DNA from: Flavobacterium magnum
GTDB lineage: Bacteria > Bacteroidota > Bacteroidia > Flavobacteriales > Flavobacteriaceae
Length of the DNA: 64,000 nucleotides
Reading direction: 5' to 3'
Assembly (NCBI RefSeq): GCF_003055625.1
Contig: NZ_CP028811.1
Location: forward strand, 744,001-808,000
Below are positions 8,470-16,797 of the stretch, piece after piece. How positions within the stretch are numbered: position 1 is the stretch's first letter; each line of letters starts with the position of its first letter. The notes under the pieces are model-generated. The model was given only the letters and a program-made list of their open reading frames with translations, searched no databases and was not told where the DNA came from. A program made the translations under genes and the position numbers.

Positions 8470-8925
8470 ATGCAGCGCACCTTTTACGTTACCCGTACCA
8501 GCAGGAAAGTTTTGGAACAGTACCTCGACAATTATTCTTTGGAACAACTCAATAAGGTACCTCTCGGTTTTAACAACAACCTCATCTGGAATATCGGGCA
8601 TATCGTGGTGGTACAGCAAATGCTGGTTTATCACCTGTCAGACCTGCCGATGATGGTTTCTGACAATATGGTCGAAAAGTATAAAAAAGGCACGCGCCCT
8701 GAATCCGATGTGACGCAGGCAGAAGTCGATGCCATACGCGCGCTGCTGTACGCCCCGATTGATAAAACGGAAGATGACCTGGAAAATGGGATGTTCAAAA
8801 CCTATCGCGCATTTACATCCATGTCAGGCTTTACGATGGCTTCTGCCGAGGATGCGATGGAATTCAACAACTACCATGAAGCGATGCACACCGGCATCAT
8901 GATGGGCATCCGCAAGTTTATTTAA
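8470..8925 (+). CDS. DinB-like (DinB_2) domain protein
   Basis: A 151-residue four-helix-bundle protein of the DinB/YfiT superfamily. Helix 1 carries SRKVLEQYLDNYSLEQLN; candidate metal-binding histidines occur in NIGHIVVVQQML (His44) and in the C-terminal NNYHEAMHTGIMMG (two His). Members of this superfamily are metal-dependent, some being thiol-S-transferases, but most are uncharacterised. It converges with the lipoprotein gene, overlapping its 3' end by eight bases. Confidence 0.85.
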   Translation: MQRTFYVTRTSRKVLEQYLDNYSLEQLNKVPLGFNNNLIWNIGHIVVVQQMLVYHLSDLPMMVSDNMVEKYKKGTRPESDVTQAEVDAIRALLYAPIDKTEDDLENGMFKTYRAFTSMSGFTMASAEDAMEFNNYHEAMHTGIMMGIRKFI

Positions 8926-9658
8926 CGGCCAGATACGGATTGACTTCCTTATACGGAATCAGCAATTCTTTCGGGCCGTCGGCATAGGAGGCGATTTCAT
9001 ACACGTTGTAAAAAAGCAGCAGCCCTTTATCCGTAAAGAAGTAGGTTTGGGGCAACTGAAACGCACCGCCTTCAAACATCAGGTTTGTCGCGTTGATCGG
9101 GCCTTCAGGGATTTTATACGCTGCACGGAATTTCTTTTCGGCAAAATCCTTAAAACGGTTGCGGTCCCTGAACAAATACTCATTCGGGATGTATTTTCCC
9201 GTGGCGGCATCAAATATCAACGATGTCCTGCCGCTGTAACCGTGGGCTCCTCCTGTGAATTTGTAATGCTTCAATTCAATATTGATGATACTGTCTGACT
9301 GGTAGATTACTTTTCCGGTGATTTTGGCTTCCCAGTTAAACCGGTCGTCCGGGTTTTCATTTTGCATCTTGTCATACGCCTTGATGAAAGAACGCAACAG
9401 GCCGTTGTATTCCGTGTCGGCAAACTGGTTTTCGCCCACCATCACGATTTCTTTGAGTGTAGCAAAGACTTTCTTATTGATGCTGTCAGCTGCGATGGGC
9501 TTGTCTTTTGCGACGGGAACAGTGACTGAAATCGAGGTACATTCGGGCCTGCAGGGCAACGCCGACTTTTGGGTGAATGACTTCTGTTCAAACGACAATT
9601 CGTTGCTGCAGCCTGCCATCACCAAAAGCATCATGAACAGGAAACCGGCTTTTTTCAT
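8918..9658 (-). CDS. DUF3298/RsiV-like lipoprotein
   Basis: A 246-residue protein with a lipobox (LVMAGC, Cys17). The rest resembles the DUF4163-DUF3298 pair found in RsiV-type proteins: ADTEYNGLLRSFIKAYD, then HYKFTGGAHGYSGRTSLIFD (the GGAHG motif) and a C-terminal strand-rich domain ending LLIPYKEVNPYL. Proteins of this class bind or sense cell-wall ligands such as lysozyme in Firmicutes; here there is no sigma factor next to it, so the role is open. Promoter TACCTTTG lies just upstream. Confidence 0.83.
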   Translation of the reverse strand: MKKAGFLFMMLLVMAGCSNELSFEQKSFTQKSALPCRPECTSISVTVPVAKDKPIAADSINKKVFATLKEIVMVGENQFADTEYNGLLRSFIKAYDKMQNENPDDRFNWEAKITGKVIYQSDSIINIELKHYKFTGGAHGYSGRTSLIFDAATGKYIPNEYLFRDRNRFKDFAEKKFRAAYKIPEGPINATNLMFEGGAFQLPQTYFFTDKGLLLFYNVYEIASYADGPKELLIPYKEVNPYLAVK

Positions 9659-9678
9659 ATCGGAAATGTTAATTTCGA

Positions 9679-9686
9679 CAAAGGTA
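9679..9686 (-). promoter_or_regulatory. TAnnTTTG promoter element for the lipoprotein gene
   Basis: Minus-strand TACCTTTG, 20 bases before the ATG at 9658. It is back to back with the promoter of the PLP enzyme gene. Confidence 0.5.
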
Positions 9687-9697
9687 TTAAGTTGGAA

Positions 9698-9728
9698 TTG
9701 GGTTAAGAAGAATTAAACGATAAATTTG
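9698..9728 (+). promoter_or_regulatory. TTG-N20-TAAATTTG promoter for metB-like gene
   Basis: TTG at 9698-9700, 20-base spacer, TAAATTTG at 9721-9728: both Bacteroidota elements at ideal spacing, 24 bases before the ATG. Confidence 0.7.
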
Positions 9729-9752
9729 TTCCAATTTTAACAGGATACTATT

Positions 9753-10895
9753 ATGAAATTCAACACCAAAGTGATTCACGGCGGGCAACAACACGACCAT
9801 GAAACCGGCGCGGTGATGCCGGCAGTTTACCAGACTTCCACTTACGCCCAGACCACGCCGGGCAAGCCGGTCGGCGAGTACGAATACAGCCGCGCGTCGA
9901 ACCCTACGCGTACGGCGCTGGAAAACGCGTTGGCGAGCATTGAGAACGGCAGCCGCGGACTGGCTTTTTCATCGGGACTGGCAGCAACTGACTGTCTTTT
10001 GCGTTCTTTTAAGGCGGGCGACGAAGTCATCGCAATGGACGATTTATATGGTGGTACCTATCGGATGTTCACGAGGATTTATAAAGACTCCGGGATCAAG
10101 TTCCATTTTATTGATATGAATGATATGGATGGATTTCAGGCCTTGATCAATAAAAACACCAAAATGGTCTGGGTCGAGACTCCGACAAATCCATTGATGA
10201 AGCTCGCTGATATCGAAGCCATTGCCAAAATTACCAAAGCGCACAATATTCTTTTCGCTGTCGACAATACCTTTGCCACGCCTTACCTCCAGAAACCACT
10301 GGATCTGGGCGCCGATGTCGTGATGCATTCCGCAACGAAATACCTGGGAGGCCACTCTGATGTCATCGCCGGGGCTTTGGTCATTAAAGATGAGAAACTC
10401 GGCGAGCAGCTGCATTTTCAGCAATTCGCCACAGGCGCCACACTGGGACCGATGGACAGCTTCCTGGTGTTACGCGGCATTAAAACACTGAGCCTGCGCG
10501 TTCAGAGACACTGCGAAAATGGGAAAAAAGTGGTTGACTTCCTGTCAGGCCATCCGAAGGTAAACACGGTTTATTACCCGGGGCTTGAAAGCCACCCGTA
10601 CCATGAAGTGGCCAAAAAGCAGATGAAGGACTTCGGCGGTATGGTGACATTCACTTTCGCTTCAGGCAAAAAGGAAGATGCCATTTCATTCTTGGAAAAA
10701 CTGAAAGTCTTTACGCTGGCAGAGTCGTTAGGCGGCGTGGAATCCCTCGCGAACCATCCTGCATTAATGACGCACGCTTCCATTCCTGAAGACAAGCGAA
10801 AAGAAATAGGCATCACTGACGACTTGGTACGGCTGAGTGTCGGGATTGAGGACGCTGAGGATTTAATTGAAGACATCAGGCAGGCGCTTGAGTAA
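9753..10895 (+). CDS. metB: Cystathionine gamma-synthase/gamma-lyase family PLP enzyme
   Basis: A 380-residue Cys/Met-metabolism PLP enzyme. YEYSRASNPTRTALE near the N terminus binds cofactor phosphate in the neighbouring subunit; SSGLAA, VETPTNP and VDNTFATPYLQ are family signatures; Lys196 in HSATKYLGGHSDV forms the Schiff base; SLGGVESLANHPALMTHAS closes the active site. Gamma-synthase and gamma-lyase cannot be separated reliably by eye; gamma-synthase (O-acylhomoserine plus cysteine to cystathionine) is the usual annotation in relatives. It has its own promoter and a strong terminator, so it is monocistronic. Confidence 0.88.
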   Translation: MKFNTKVIHGGQQHDHETGAVMPAVYQTSTYAQTTPGKPVGEYEYSRASNPTRTALENALASIENGSRGLAFSSGLAATDCLLRSFKAGDEVIAMDDLYGGTYRMFTRIYKDSGIKFHFIDMNDMDGFQALINKNTKMVWVETPTNPLMKLADIEAIAKITKAHNILFAVDNTFATPYLQKPLDLGADVVMHSATKYLGGHSDVIAGALVIKDEKLGEQLHFQQFATGATLGPMDSFLVLRGIKTLSLRVQRHCENGKKVVDFLSGHPKVNTVYYPGLESHPYHEVAKKQMKDFGGMVTFTFASGKKEDAISFLEKLKVFTLAESLGGVESLANHPALMTHASIPEDKRKEIGITDDLVRLSVGIEDAEDLIEDIRQALE

Positions 10896-10929
10896 TATTC
10901 AGGTTGGGCCGTTGCTGTATGACGTAAAT

Positions 10930-10956
10930 AAAAAATCCGCCTAGGCGGATTTTTTT
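10930..10956. terminator. Bidirectional terminator between metB and outer-membrane gene
   Basis: Palindrome AAAAATCCGCC / GGCGGATTTTT with T tracts on both strands, serving the two convergent genes. Confidence 0.9.
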
Positions 10957-11006
10957 ATGTCTTTAGAATGCCAAGATGTTTTTTTGGCCTGCCGGTTTGG
11001 GATTTC

Positions 11007-11810
11007 CTAATCCAGGTAATAGATGTATCCCACATTAAACCAAACCAGCCAGTCGTTGGCGCGGTTTTCAAGGTAAACGTCAGGATTCGGGTTCAGCCCG
11101 TCCACCCAGTTGGAGAAGTAATACTGCCATCTTAAATCGACCATGAGATCTTCGAGCGGAGACAATTTATAACGCGTCCCGATACTTCCCACGACCGACC
11201 ACACATTGCCATCTTCGCCCGAATAGCCGTGAGGCCGTCCATCAGAGGGTTCAAGGTATTTTGGAAAAGTGGTCTGTGGCACGCCTAAAGGGCCAAGCAA
11301 AGAATAGGCATCAGGATTATAGTAGGAATAATGTCCGCCAAGGCTTAAAAACGGCGCGAAACTTCCAATGGTCGCGGTAAAATCACGGATACTCAGTGGA
11401 AACCATTCCAGTTGCATCCCGATATCGGTGACTTCAGTGGAGCCGCGCATCGCCTTGAGTTGCTGTACGCCCAGCGAATTGCTGTTCTTATTCACCCAGC
11501 GCCCAAAGTGTTGCAATTCGGTCTTGTTGTAGGACAACTCCGAGCGCAATTTAAAATGGTCGTTGAAATAGGTGTCGGCGGTATAGCAATTGCAACTCGC
11601 CTGGTAGGAAAAATTCAGGTAGTGGATAATCCCGATGCCATAACCGGTGTTCCCGGCGTTGGTTTCCAGGTTATGGCGTTCACCATAATCCGACTGGAAT
11701 GCGACGGGTCCTGAAATGATCCCGACTTCATGCGAAAATCCGAATTGGGCCTGTAAAGGTTGGTATAAACCGAACAAAACAAGAATGGCGAGGAGGGGCT
11801 TTTTGAACAT
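11007..11810 (-). CDS. Outer-membrane beta-barrel protein (THC0290_0291-like)
   Basis: A 267-residue exported protein: signal peptide residues 1-21 (ending LQAQ), then amphipathic strands typical of an outer-membrane barrel and a terminal aromatic WLVWFNVGYIYYLD strand. FGFSHEVGIISGPVAFQSDYGERH near the mature N terminus and two adjacent cysteines in ASCNCYTADTYFNDHFK are distinctive. I associate it with a Flavobacteriaceae family named THC0290_0291, often mislabelled glutamate dehydrogenase because it lies beside gdhA, as here (divergent). Function unknown. Confidence 0.75.
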   Translation of the reverse strand: MFKKPLLAILVLFGLYQPLQAQFGFSHEVGIISGPVAFQSDYGERHNLETNAGNTGYGIGIIHYLNFSYQASCNCYTADTYFNDHFKLRSELSYNKTELQHFGRWVNKNSNSLGVQQLKAMRGSTEVTDIGMQLEWFPLSIRDFTATIGSFAPFLSLGGHYSYYNPDAYSLLGPLGVPQTTFPKYLEPSDGRPHGYSGEDGNVWSVVGSIGTRYKLSPLEDLMVDLRWQYYFSNWVDGLNPNPDVYLENRANDWLVWFNVGYIYYLD

Positions 11811-11834
11811 TTTTGTTTGGGATTCAAATTGTCA

Positions 11835-11842
11835 CAAAGATA
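11835..11842 (-). promoter_or_regulatory. TAnnTTTG promoter element for outer-membrane gene
   Basis: Minus-strand TATCTTTG, 24 bases before the ATG at 11810. Confidence 0.55.
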
Positions 11843-12017
11843 TAAAAACAAGGTTCACTTGTAAAATTAAAATGATAATTACTTGATTCTGTACGAAAAC
11901 AGCAACAGATTATTTTAAAATCGTGTAGTTTCTGCACCTAATCTGAATATTATTTAAAATAATAATAATTCTCCCGCGGATATTCAAAATACAATAATGA
12001 TATTTTCAGAGATACTG

Positions 12018-12025
12018 TATATTTG
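12018..12025 (+). promoter_or_regulatory. TAnnTTTG promoter element for gdhA
   Basis: TATATTTG, 48 bases before the gdhA ATG. The AT-rich stretch upstream (11870-12010) has no ORF. Confidence 0.6.
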
Positions 12026-12036
12026 TGCCTGCAAAC

Positions 12037-12058
12037 GAAAACGTTTTCTTAAAACGTT
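12037..12058 (+). promoter_or_regulatory. Palindromic operator candidate in the gdhA leader
   Basis: Perfect 12-bp palindrome GAAAACGTTTTC (12037-12048) followed by a second AACGTT core (12053-12058), centres 13 bases apart. It lies immediately after the expected transcription start. The central CG and flanking A/T runs resemble LacI/GalR-type operators. No matching regulator gene is present in the window. Confidence 0.45.
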
Positions 12059-12073
12059 AATAATCTAATAATC

Positions 12074-13417
12074 ATGTCACAAAGTATCCAAGCATTTGTA
12101 GATGCAGTAGCGAAAAACAACCCGAACGAACCTGAATTCATGCAGGCGGTGCACGAAGTTGCTGAAACCGTTATCCCTTTTATCGAACAAAATAAAAAAT
12201 ACCAGGGCAAAATGCTGCTCGAGAGGATGGTTGAAGCAGAGCGGATCATCACCTTCCGTGTGGTCTGGACCGACGATGCCGGGAATACGCAGGTAAACCG
12301 CGGCTACCGCATCCAGATGAATTCTGCAATCGGGCCATACAAAGGCGGAATCCGTTTCCACCCTTCAGTAAACCTGTCGATCCTGAAGTTCCTGGCTTTT
12401 GAGCAAACGTTCAAAAACAGCCTGACCACATTGCCAATGGGCGGTGGAAAAGGCGGTGCAAACTTCGACCCGAAAGGAAAATCAGACAACGAAATCATGC
12501 GTTTCTGCCAGGCTTTCATGACCGAATTGTCCAAGCACATCGGTGCTGACACGGATGTCCCTGCCGGAGATATCGGTGTGGGCGGCCGTGAGGTGGGTTA
12601 TATGTTCGGCCAATACAAAAGGCTGCGCAATGAATTCACCGGCGTATTGACCGGGAAAGGCATTACCTTCGGTGGATCGCTGATCCGTCCGGAAGCCACA
12701 GGTTATGGCGACGTGTATTTTGCACAAGCGATGCTTGAAACCAAAGGCGACAGCTTCAAAGGAAAAACCGTTGTCGTTTCAGGTTCAGGAAACGTAGCAC
12801 AATATGCCGCTGAAAAAGCGACGCAGTTGGGCGGAAAAGTAGTCACGCTGTCGGATTCTGCGGGATATATCTATGACGCAGAAGGCATTGATGCCGAAAA
12901 GCTGGCCCACGTGATGCAAATCAAAAACGTGGATTATGCGCGTATCTCTGAGTACGTTAAAAAATATCCGAATGCAACCTATGTTGCCGGAAAACGTCCA
13001 TGGGAAGTTAAATGTGATGTCGCCTTACCATGCGCTACACAAAACGAACTCAATGAAGACGAAGCAAAAATGCTCGTGGCAAACGGCTGCATCTGCGTGG
13101 CGGAAGGGGCTAACATGCCTTCAACACCGGAAGCCGTGGCGGTTTTCCAGAATGCAAAAATCCTTTTCGCTCCGGGGAAAGCGTCTAATGCCGGTGGTGT
13201 GGCCACATCAGGTCTTGAAATGTCACAAAACTCATTGCGTTTAAGCTGGACAGCACAGGAAGTAGACGAAAGACTCCACAACATCATGCTCAACATCCAC
13301 TCGGCCTGCGTGAAATACGGCGCTGACGGGAACGGCTATGTTGACTATGTAAAAGGCGCCAATATTGCCGGTTTCGTAAAAGTTGCCGATGCCATGCTGG
13401 CCCAGGGCGTAGTATAA
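12074..13417 (+). CDS. gdhA: NADP-specific glutamate dehydrogenase
   Basis: A 447-residue enzyme of the hexameric 50-kDa class (E. coli GdhA type) that aminates 2-oxoglutarate to glutamate. Substrate-binding YKGGIRFHPSVN is followed by LPMGGGKGG with the conserved Lys126; PAGDIGVGGREVGYMFGQYK and the Rossmann fold KTVVVSGSGNVAQYAAEK complete the pattern. The start gives the normal N-terminal helix. It has its own promoter, a palindromic operator candidate in its leader and a strong terminator, pointing to a regulated monocistronic unit for ammonium assimilation. Confidence 0.96.
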   Translation: MSQSIQAFVDAVAKNNPNEPEFMQAVHEVAETVIPFIEQNKKYQGKMLLERMVEAERIITFRVVWTDDAGNTQVNRGYRIQMNSAIGPYKGGIRFHPSVNLSILKFLAFEQTFKNSLTTLPMGGGKGGANFDPKGKSDNEIMRFCQAFMTELSKHIGADTDVPAGDIGVGGREVGYMFGQYKRLRNEFTGVLTGKGITFGGSLIRPEATGYGDVYFAQAMLETKGDSFKGKTVVVSGSGNVAQYAAEKATQLGGKVVTLSDSAGYIYDAEGIDAEKLAHVMQIKNVDYARISEYVKKYPNATYVAGKRPWEVKCDVALPCATQNELNEDEAKMLVANGCICVAEGANMPSTPEAVAVFQNAKILFAPGKASNAGGVATSGLEMSQNSLRLSWTAQEVDERLHNIMLNIHSACVKYGADGNGYVDYVKGANIAGFVKVADAMLAQGVV

Positions 13418-13437
13418 CACCTGTCTTATATAAACTC

Positions 13438-13464
13438 AAAGCCTTCCTTTTGGAGGGCTTTTTT
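13438..13464 (+). terminator. gdhA terminator
   Basis: Stem AAAGCCTTCC / GGAGGGCTTT with a loop of four T and a T tract, 20 bases after the stop. Confidence 0.9.
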
Positions 13465-13501
13465 ATTTGGGGCATATGAAAACGGGCTGTGCTGCGTTTT
13501 G

Positions 13502-13509
13502 TATATTTG
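13502..13509 (+). promoter_or_regulatory. TAnnTTTG promoter element for porZ-like gene
   Basis: TATATTTG, 19 bases before the ATG at 13529. Confidence 0.6.
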
Positions 13510-13528
13510 CGTCACTTAAAAGCCTGAA

Positions 13529-15835
13529 ATGAAATATTTTTTCATCGTTATCCTTTCCGTGTGCTGCTGCCTTATTGGATACAGCCAGAACGACCAGCTT
13601 TGGAAAGGATATTTTTCATACACTTCGATTAAAGACCTCGCCACGTCCGCAAACCGGATTTACGCCGGTTCGGAAAACAGTATTTTCTCAAAAAACAGTG
13701 CTACGAATGAAATCAAGACCGTCAATACGATTGACGGACTGCCGAGCGAAACGATTTCGAGCATCTACCATACCAATGCTTCTAACAAAACCTTAATCGG
13801 TTATGAAACCGGGTTGATGGTCGTCATCAATGATTCCGATGGCAGCATCCTTAAAGTGGTCGACATCCTCAACAAGCAGCTGCCCCCGAACATCAAGAAA
13901 ATCAACCATTTTATGGAGTTCGAGGGCATCGTCTACATTTCGTGTGATTTCGGGATTGTGCAATACAACCTGAGTACGCTGCAGTTCGGGGATACCTATT
14001 TCATCGGCGATGGCGGTACCGAAATTGCCATCAGCCAGACCGCGGTTTTTGACGGTAAGATATTTGCCGCAACCAGGGATTTCGGTATCCGCAGGGCCGA
14101 TCTTACCAACCCCAACCTAAACGATTTCAGTCAGTGGACAACCATCAGCGGCAATGGCTGGGCGGGCATCGAGGCCTTTGGCAACGACCTCTTCATGGTG
14201 ACCAATACCGGCGAACTGAAGCGCTACGCAGGTGGCGGGTTTTCGAATATTGCCCTTTTGCCGGAAGCCCCGAAAGATCTGCGCAGCAGCGGCGGAAAAC
14301 TTTTGGTTACCACTGCGGGCCATGTTTTTATATACAACGAAAACTATGCGCTTGAGCGCGATTTGCAGTCGGCCGAAATACAGACCGCCAACGTGCGGTT
14401 CACCTCCGCTGCGATTGTCGGCAACACCCTATATATAGGAACAGAATCAAACGGCGTGTATGCGACAGGCGTGACAGCCGGCGCGGTGTTCCAGAACATC
14501 ACCCCAAATGGTCCGGTGCGCAACAACATCTTCGCGATTACCGCGACTTCTGAAAACCTTTGGGCGGCCTACGGCGATTATACGGTCGACTACAACCCTT
14601 ATCCACTCGACTATTACGGCGTGAGCAAACTGTCTCCAAACGGCTGGCTGAACATTCCTTATCAAACGATACGTGATGCTGTCGGGCAGGAAGTGGCATC
14701 TTTGGTCAGGATTACAGCCAATCCGTCCGACGAAAACCAGGTCTATTTCAGTTCGTTCCACTCCGGTCTGCTGAAATTCCAGAATGACGAACCCGTAGCA
14801 TTGTTCAACCAGACCAACACCAACAACGGACCCGAAGGTCCCCCCGGAGATCCCACCTACCGCGTGGATGGCACGGCTTTCGATAAATCGGGTAATTTAT
14901 GGGTAACCAACAGCATCGTGCGAAACGGCCTTAAGGTACTGCGCGCCGGCGGCGGATGGCAGTCTTTCGACCTGCAGGGACTTTACGACAACGTGGGAAA
15001 ATTCAATATCGGCAGGCTCACCATCGACAAGAACGGCACCAAATGGATGCCCACCCGCGACGATGGGCTGGTCGCGTATAACGAAAACGGCAACATAGGC
15101 AAGTCCATCAAATCAGGCGCCGATGCCGGAAACCTGCCCATAGACAACGTGCGCGTGGCCACAGTCGACAACCGCAACCAACTCTGGATCGGGACAACCA
15201 CCGGACTGCGGGTGCTGTCAAGCGTAGACAGCTTCTCAGCCGACACCCAGATGACGACCCGGCCCATAGTTATCCAGGAATTTGTAGACGGGCAGCCCGT
15301 GAACATTGAACTGATGTCCGGCCAGTTCATCACCGATATTGTCATCGACGGTGGCAACAACAAATGGATCGGTACGGCTGATGCCGGCGTGTTCCACTTT
15401 TCATCAAATGGCGAGGAAGTGCTGCATATCTTTAACAGCAGCAACTCGCCTCTGCCCAGCAATTCCATCAACGATATCGAGATCAACAAGGCAACGGGCG
15501 AAGTGTTTTTTGCAACCACCAAAGGCCTGGTTTCCTATAAGGGTACCGCGATTTCGGCGAGCGACGACCTGAAGAACGTGCTGGTATACCCCAATCCGGT
15601 GCGCCCTGAATATGACGGCACCGTGAAAATCACCGGACTCACCGATAAGGCTACAATCAAGATTACCGATATCGAGGGCAGTCTGGTGTACGAAGTCGTG
15701 TCAGAAGGCGGCTCCATAGAATGGGACACACGGGCTTTCGGGAAATACCGCGTCGCTTCCGGCGTGTACATGATTTTCGTCTCAAGCCAGGACGGCATGC
15801 TGACAACAGTGAAGAAAGTAATGATTGTAAGATAG
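13529..15835 (+). CDS. porZ: PorZ-like type IX secretion protein
   Basis: A 768-residue exported protein: signal peptide residues 1-19 (ending GYSQ), then two seven-bladed-propeller-like regions of two-component-regulator type repeats (e.g. INHFMEFEGIVYISCDFGIVQ split by blades, and IDGGNNKWIGTADAGVFHF), and a C-terminal type A sorting-like domain from about 690 (VYPNPVRPEYDG ... GVYMIFV). Size and architecture match PorZ, a surface component of the type IX secretion attachment complex that delivers anionic LPS to the sortase in Porphyromonas. recO follows, probably in the same transcript. Confidence 0.82.
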   Translation: MKYFFIVILSVCCCLIGYSQNDQLWKGYFSYTSIKDLATSANRIYAGSENSIFSKNSATNEIKTVNTIDGLPSETISSIYHTNASNKTLIGYETGLMVVINDSDGSILKVVDILNKQLPPNIKKINHFMEFEGIVYISCDFGIVQYNLSTLQFGDTYFIGDGGTEIAISQTAVFDGKIFAATRDFGIRRADLTNPNLNDFSQWTTISGNGWAGIEAFGNDLFMVTNTGELKRYAGGGFSNIALLPEAPKDLRSSGGKLLVTTAGHVFIYNENYALERDLQSAEIQTANVRFTSAAIVGNTLYIGTESNGVYATGVTAGAVFQNITPNGPVRNNIFAITATSENLWAAYGDYTVDYNPYPLDYYGVSKLSPNGWLNIPYQTIRDAVGQEVASLVRITANPSDENQVYFSSFHSGLLKFQNDEPVALFNQTNTNNGPEGPPGDPTYRVDGTAFDKSGNLWVTNSIVRNGLKVLRAGGGWQSFDLQGLYDNVGKFNIGRLTIDKNGTKWMPTRDDGLVAYNENGNIGKSIKSGADAGNLPIDNVRVATVDNRNQLWIGTTTGLRVLSSVDSFSADTQMTTRPIVIQEFVDGQPVNIELMSGQFITDIVIDGGNNKWIGTADAGVFHFSSNGEEVLHIFNSSNSPLPSNSINDIEINKATGEVFFATTKGLVSYKGTAISASDDLKNVLVYPNPVRPEYDGTVKITGLTDKATIKITDIEGSLVYEVVSEGGSIEWDTRAFGKYRVASGVYMIFVSSQDGMLTTVKKVMIVR

Positions 15836-15892
15836 GACGCGGGAAGCAGGTGACATTTCTTACCCCTTCCGCACACCCTACACCGTTTATCC

Positions 15893-16606
15893 ATGAACGT
15901 TAAAACCCGCGCCATTGTCATTTCCGCTGTCAGATACCAGGACAAAAACCTGATTGTAAAATGCTTTACGGAATCGGACGGGCTCAAGTCCTATTTTGTA
16001 CGCTCCGCTTTTTCGTCGTCCAGGAACAACCACAAAATCGCCTATTTCCAGCCGATGAGCATACTGGAAATCGAAGCCACGCACAGGAACAAAGGCACGC
16101 TCGAACATTTCCGGGAGATACGGCTCGCAACCCATTATCAATCGATTCCGGGCCATGTCTCGAAAGCCGCGATCACGCTTTTTGTGTCAGAGATGCTGCA
16201 CCATGCTATCCACGAACACGAAAAAAACGCGGCGCTTTTCGAATTCCTGCTCACGGCGATGGAATGGCTCGACAACCATGATGAAATCGCCAACTTCCAT
16301 TTGATCCTGCTTCTCGAAATCACAAAATTCCTGGGCTTTTATCCCGATGTTACCCAGGTCTCTCTGCCGTTTTTCGACGTTTCCGAAGGCGTCTTCAATG
16401 AGGCCGGCGGACTAAACTCGCTTCCTGAATCTGAAACCGTACTGCTCCGGAAACTCCTTTCGCTGCGTTTTCACGACGGCCACAAGGCCTTTCATGTCTC
16501 AGAACGGCAAACCCTGCTGCGCATCCTGGTCGATTATTACGCCCTGCACCTTGATGGCTTCAGGAAACCGAAGTCCCTCGAGGTTTTGCGCGCCGTTTTT
16601 AGTTGA
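15893..16606 (+). CDS. recO: DNA repair protein RecO
   Basis: A 237-residue protein with the N-terminal OB fold of RecO (MNVKTRAIVISAVRYQDKN, then CFTESDGLKSYFVR) and a helical C-terminal domain with ISIVSEMLHHAI-like helices. RecO loads RecA on SSB-coated DNA together with RecR. It starts 57 bases after the porZ-like stop without a recognisable promoter, so it may be co-transcribed. A dispersed repeat begins five bases after its stop. Confidence 0.93.
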   Translation: MNVKTRAIVISAVRYQDKNLIVKCFTESDGLKSYFVRSAFSSSRNNHKIAYFQPMSILEIEATHRNKGTLEHFREIRLATHYQSIPGHVSKAAITLFVSEMLHHAIHEHEKNAALFEFLLTAMEWLDNHDEIANFHLILLLEITKFLGFYPDVTQVSLPFFDVSEGVFNEAGGLNSLPESETVLLRKLLSLRFHDGHKAFHVSERQTLLRILVDYYALHLDGFRKPKSLEVLRAVFS

Positions 16607-16611
16607 TTTTT

Positions 16612-16674
16612 TGGGCGCGTCCCTTCGGGCCGGGCTCTCCGCGGTGCACGGCACCTTGCTGCGATCCCTCGCGC
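16612..16674 (+). repeat. Dispersed intergenic repeat, copy C
   Basis: Left flank CCCTTCGGGCCGGGCTCTCC (nearly identical to copy B), central hairpin GGTGC-ACG-GCACC, right flank GCTGCGATCCCTCGCGC (matching copy D). It lies in the recO-ileS spacer. Confidence 0.7.
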
Positions 16675-16741
16675 AGCGCCTGCTAAATAGGCACAGTTGT
16701 TCCAAATTTCCGCGGTGTCCCAACTTTCTGACTTTCGGCTT

Positions 16742-16770
16742 TTGACTCTTCCGGGAAATCATTACTTTCG
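16742..16770 (+). promoter_or_regulatory. TTG-N18-TACTTTCG promoter for ileS
   Basis: TTG at 16742-16744, 18-base spacer, TACTTTCG at 16763-16770, 27 bases before the ATG. Confidence 0.6.
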
Positions 16771-16797
16771 CAGATTGATTTTACAAAACGACTGAAA

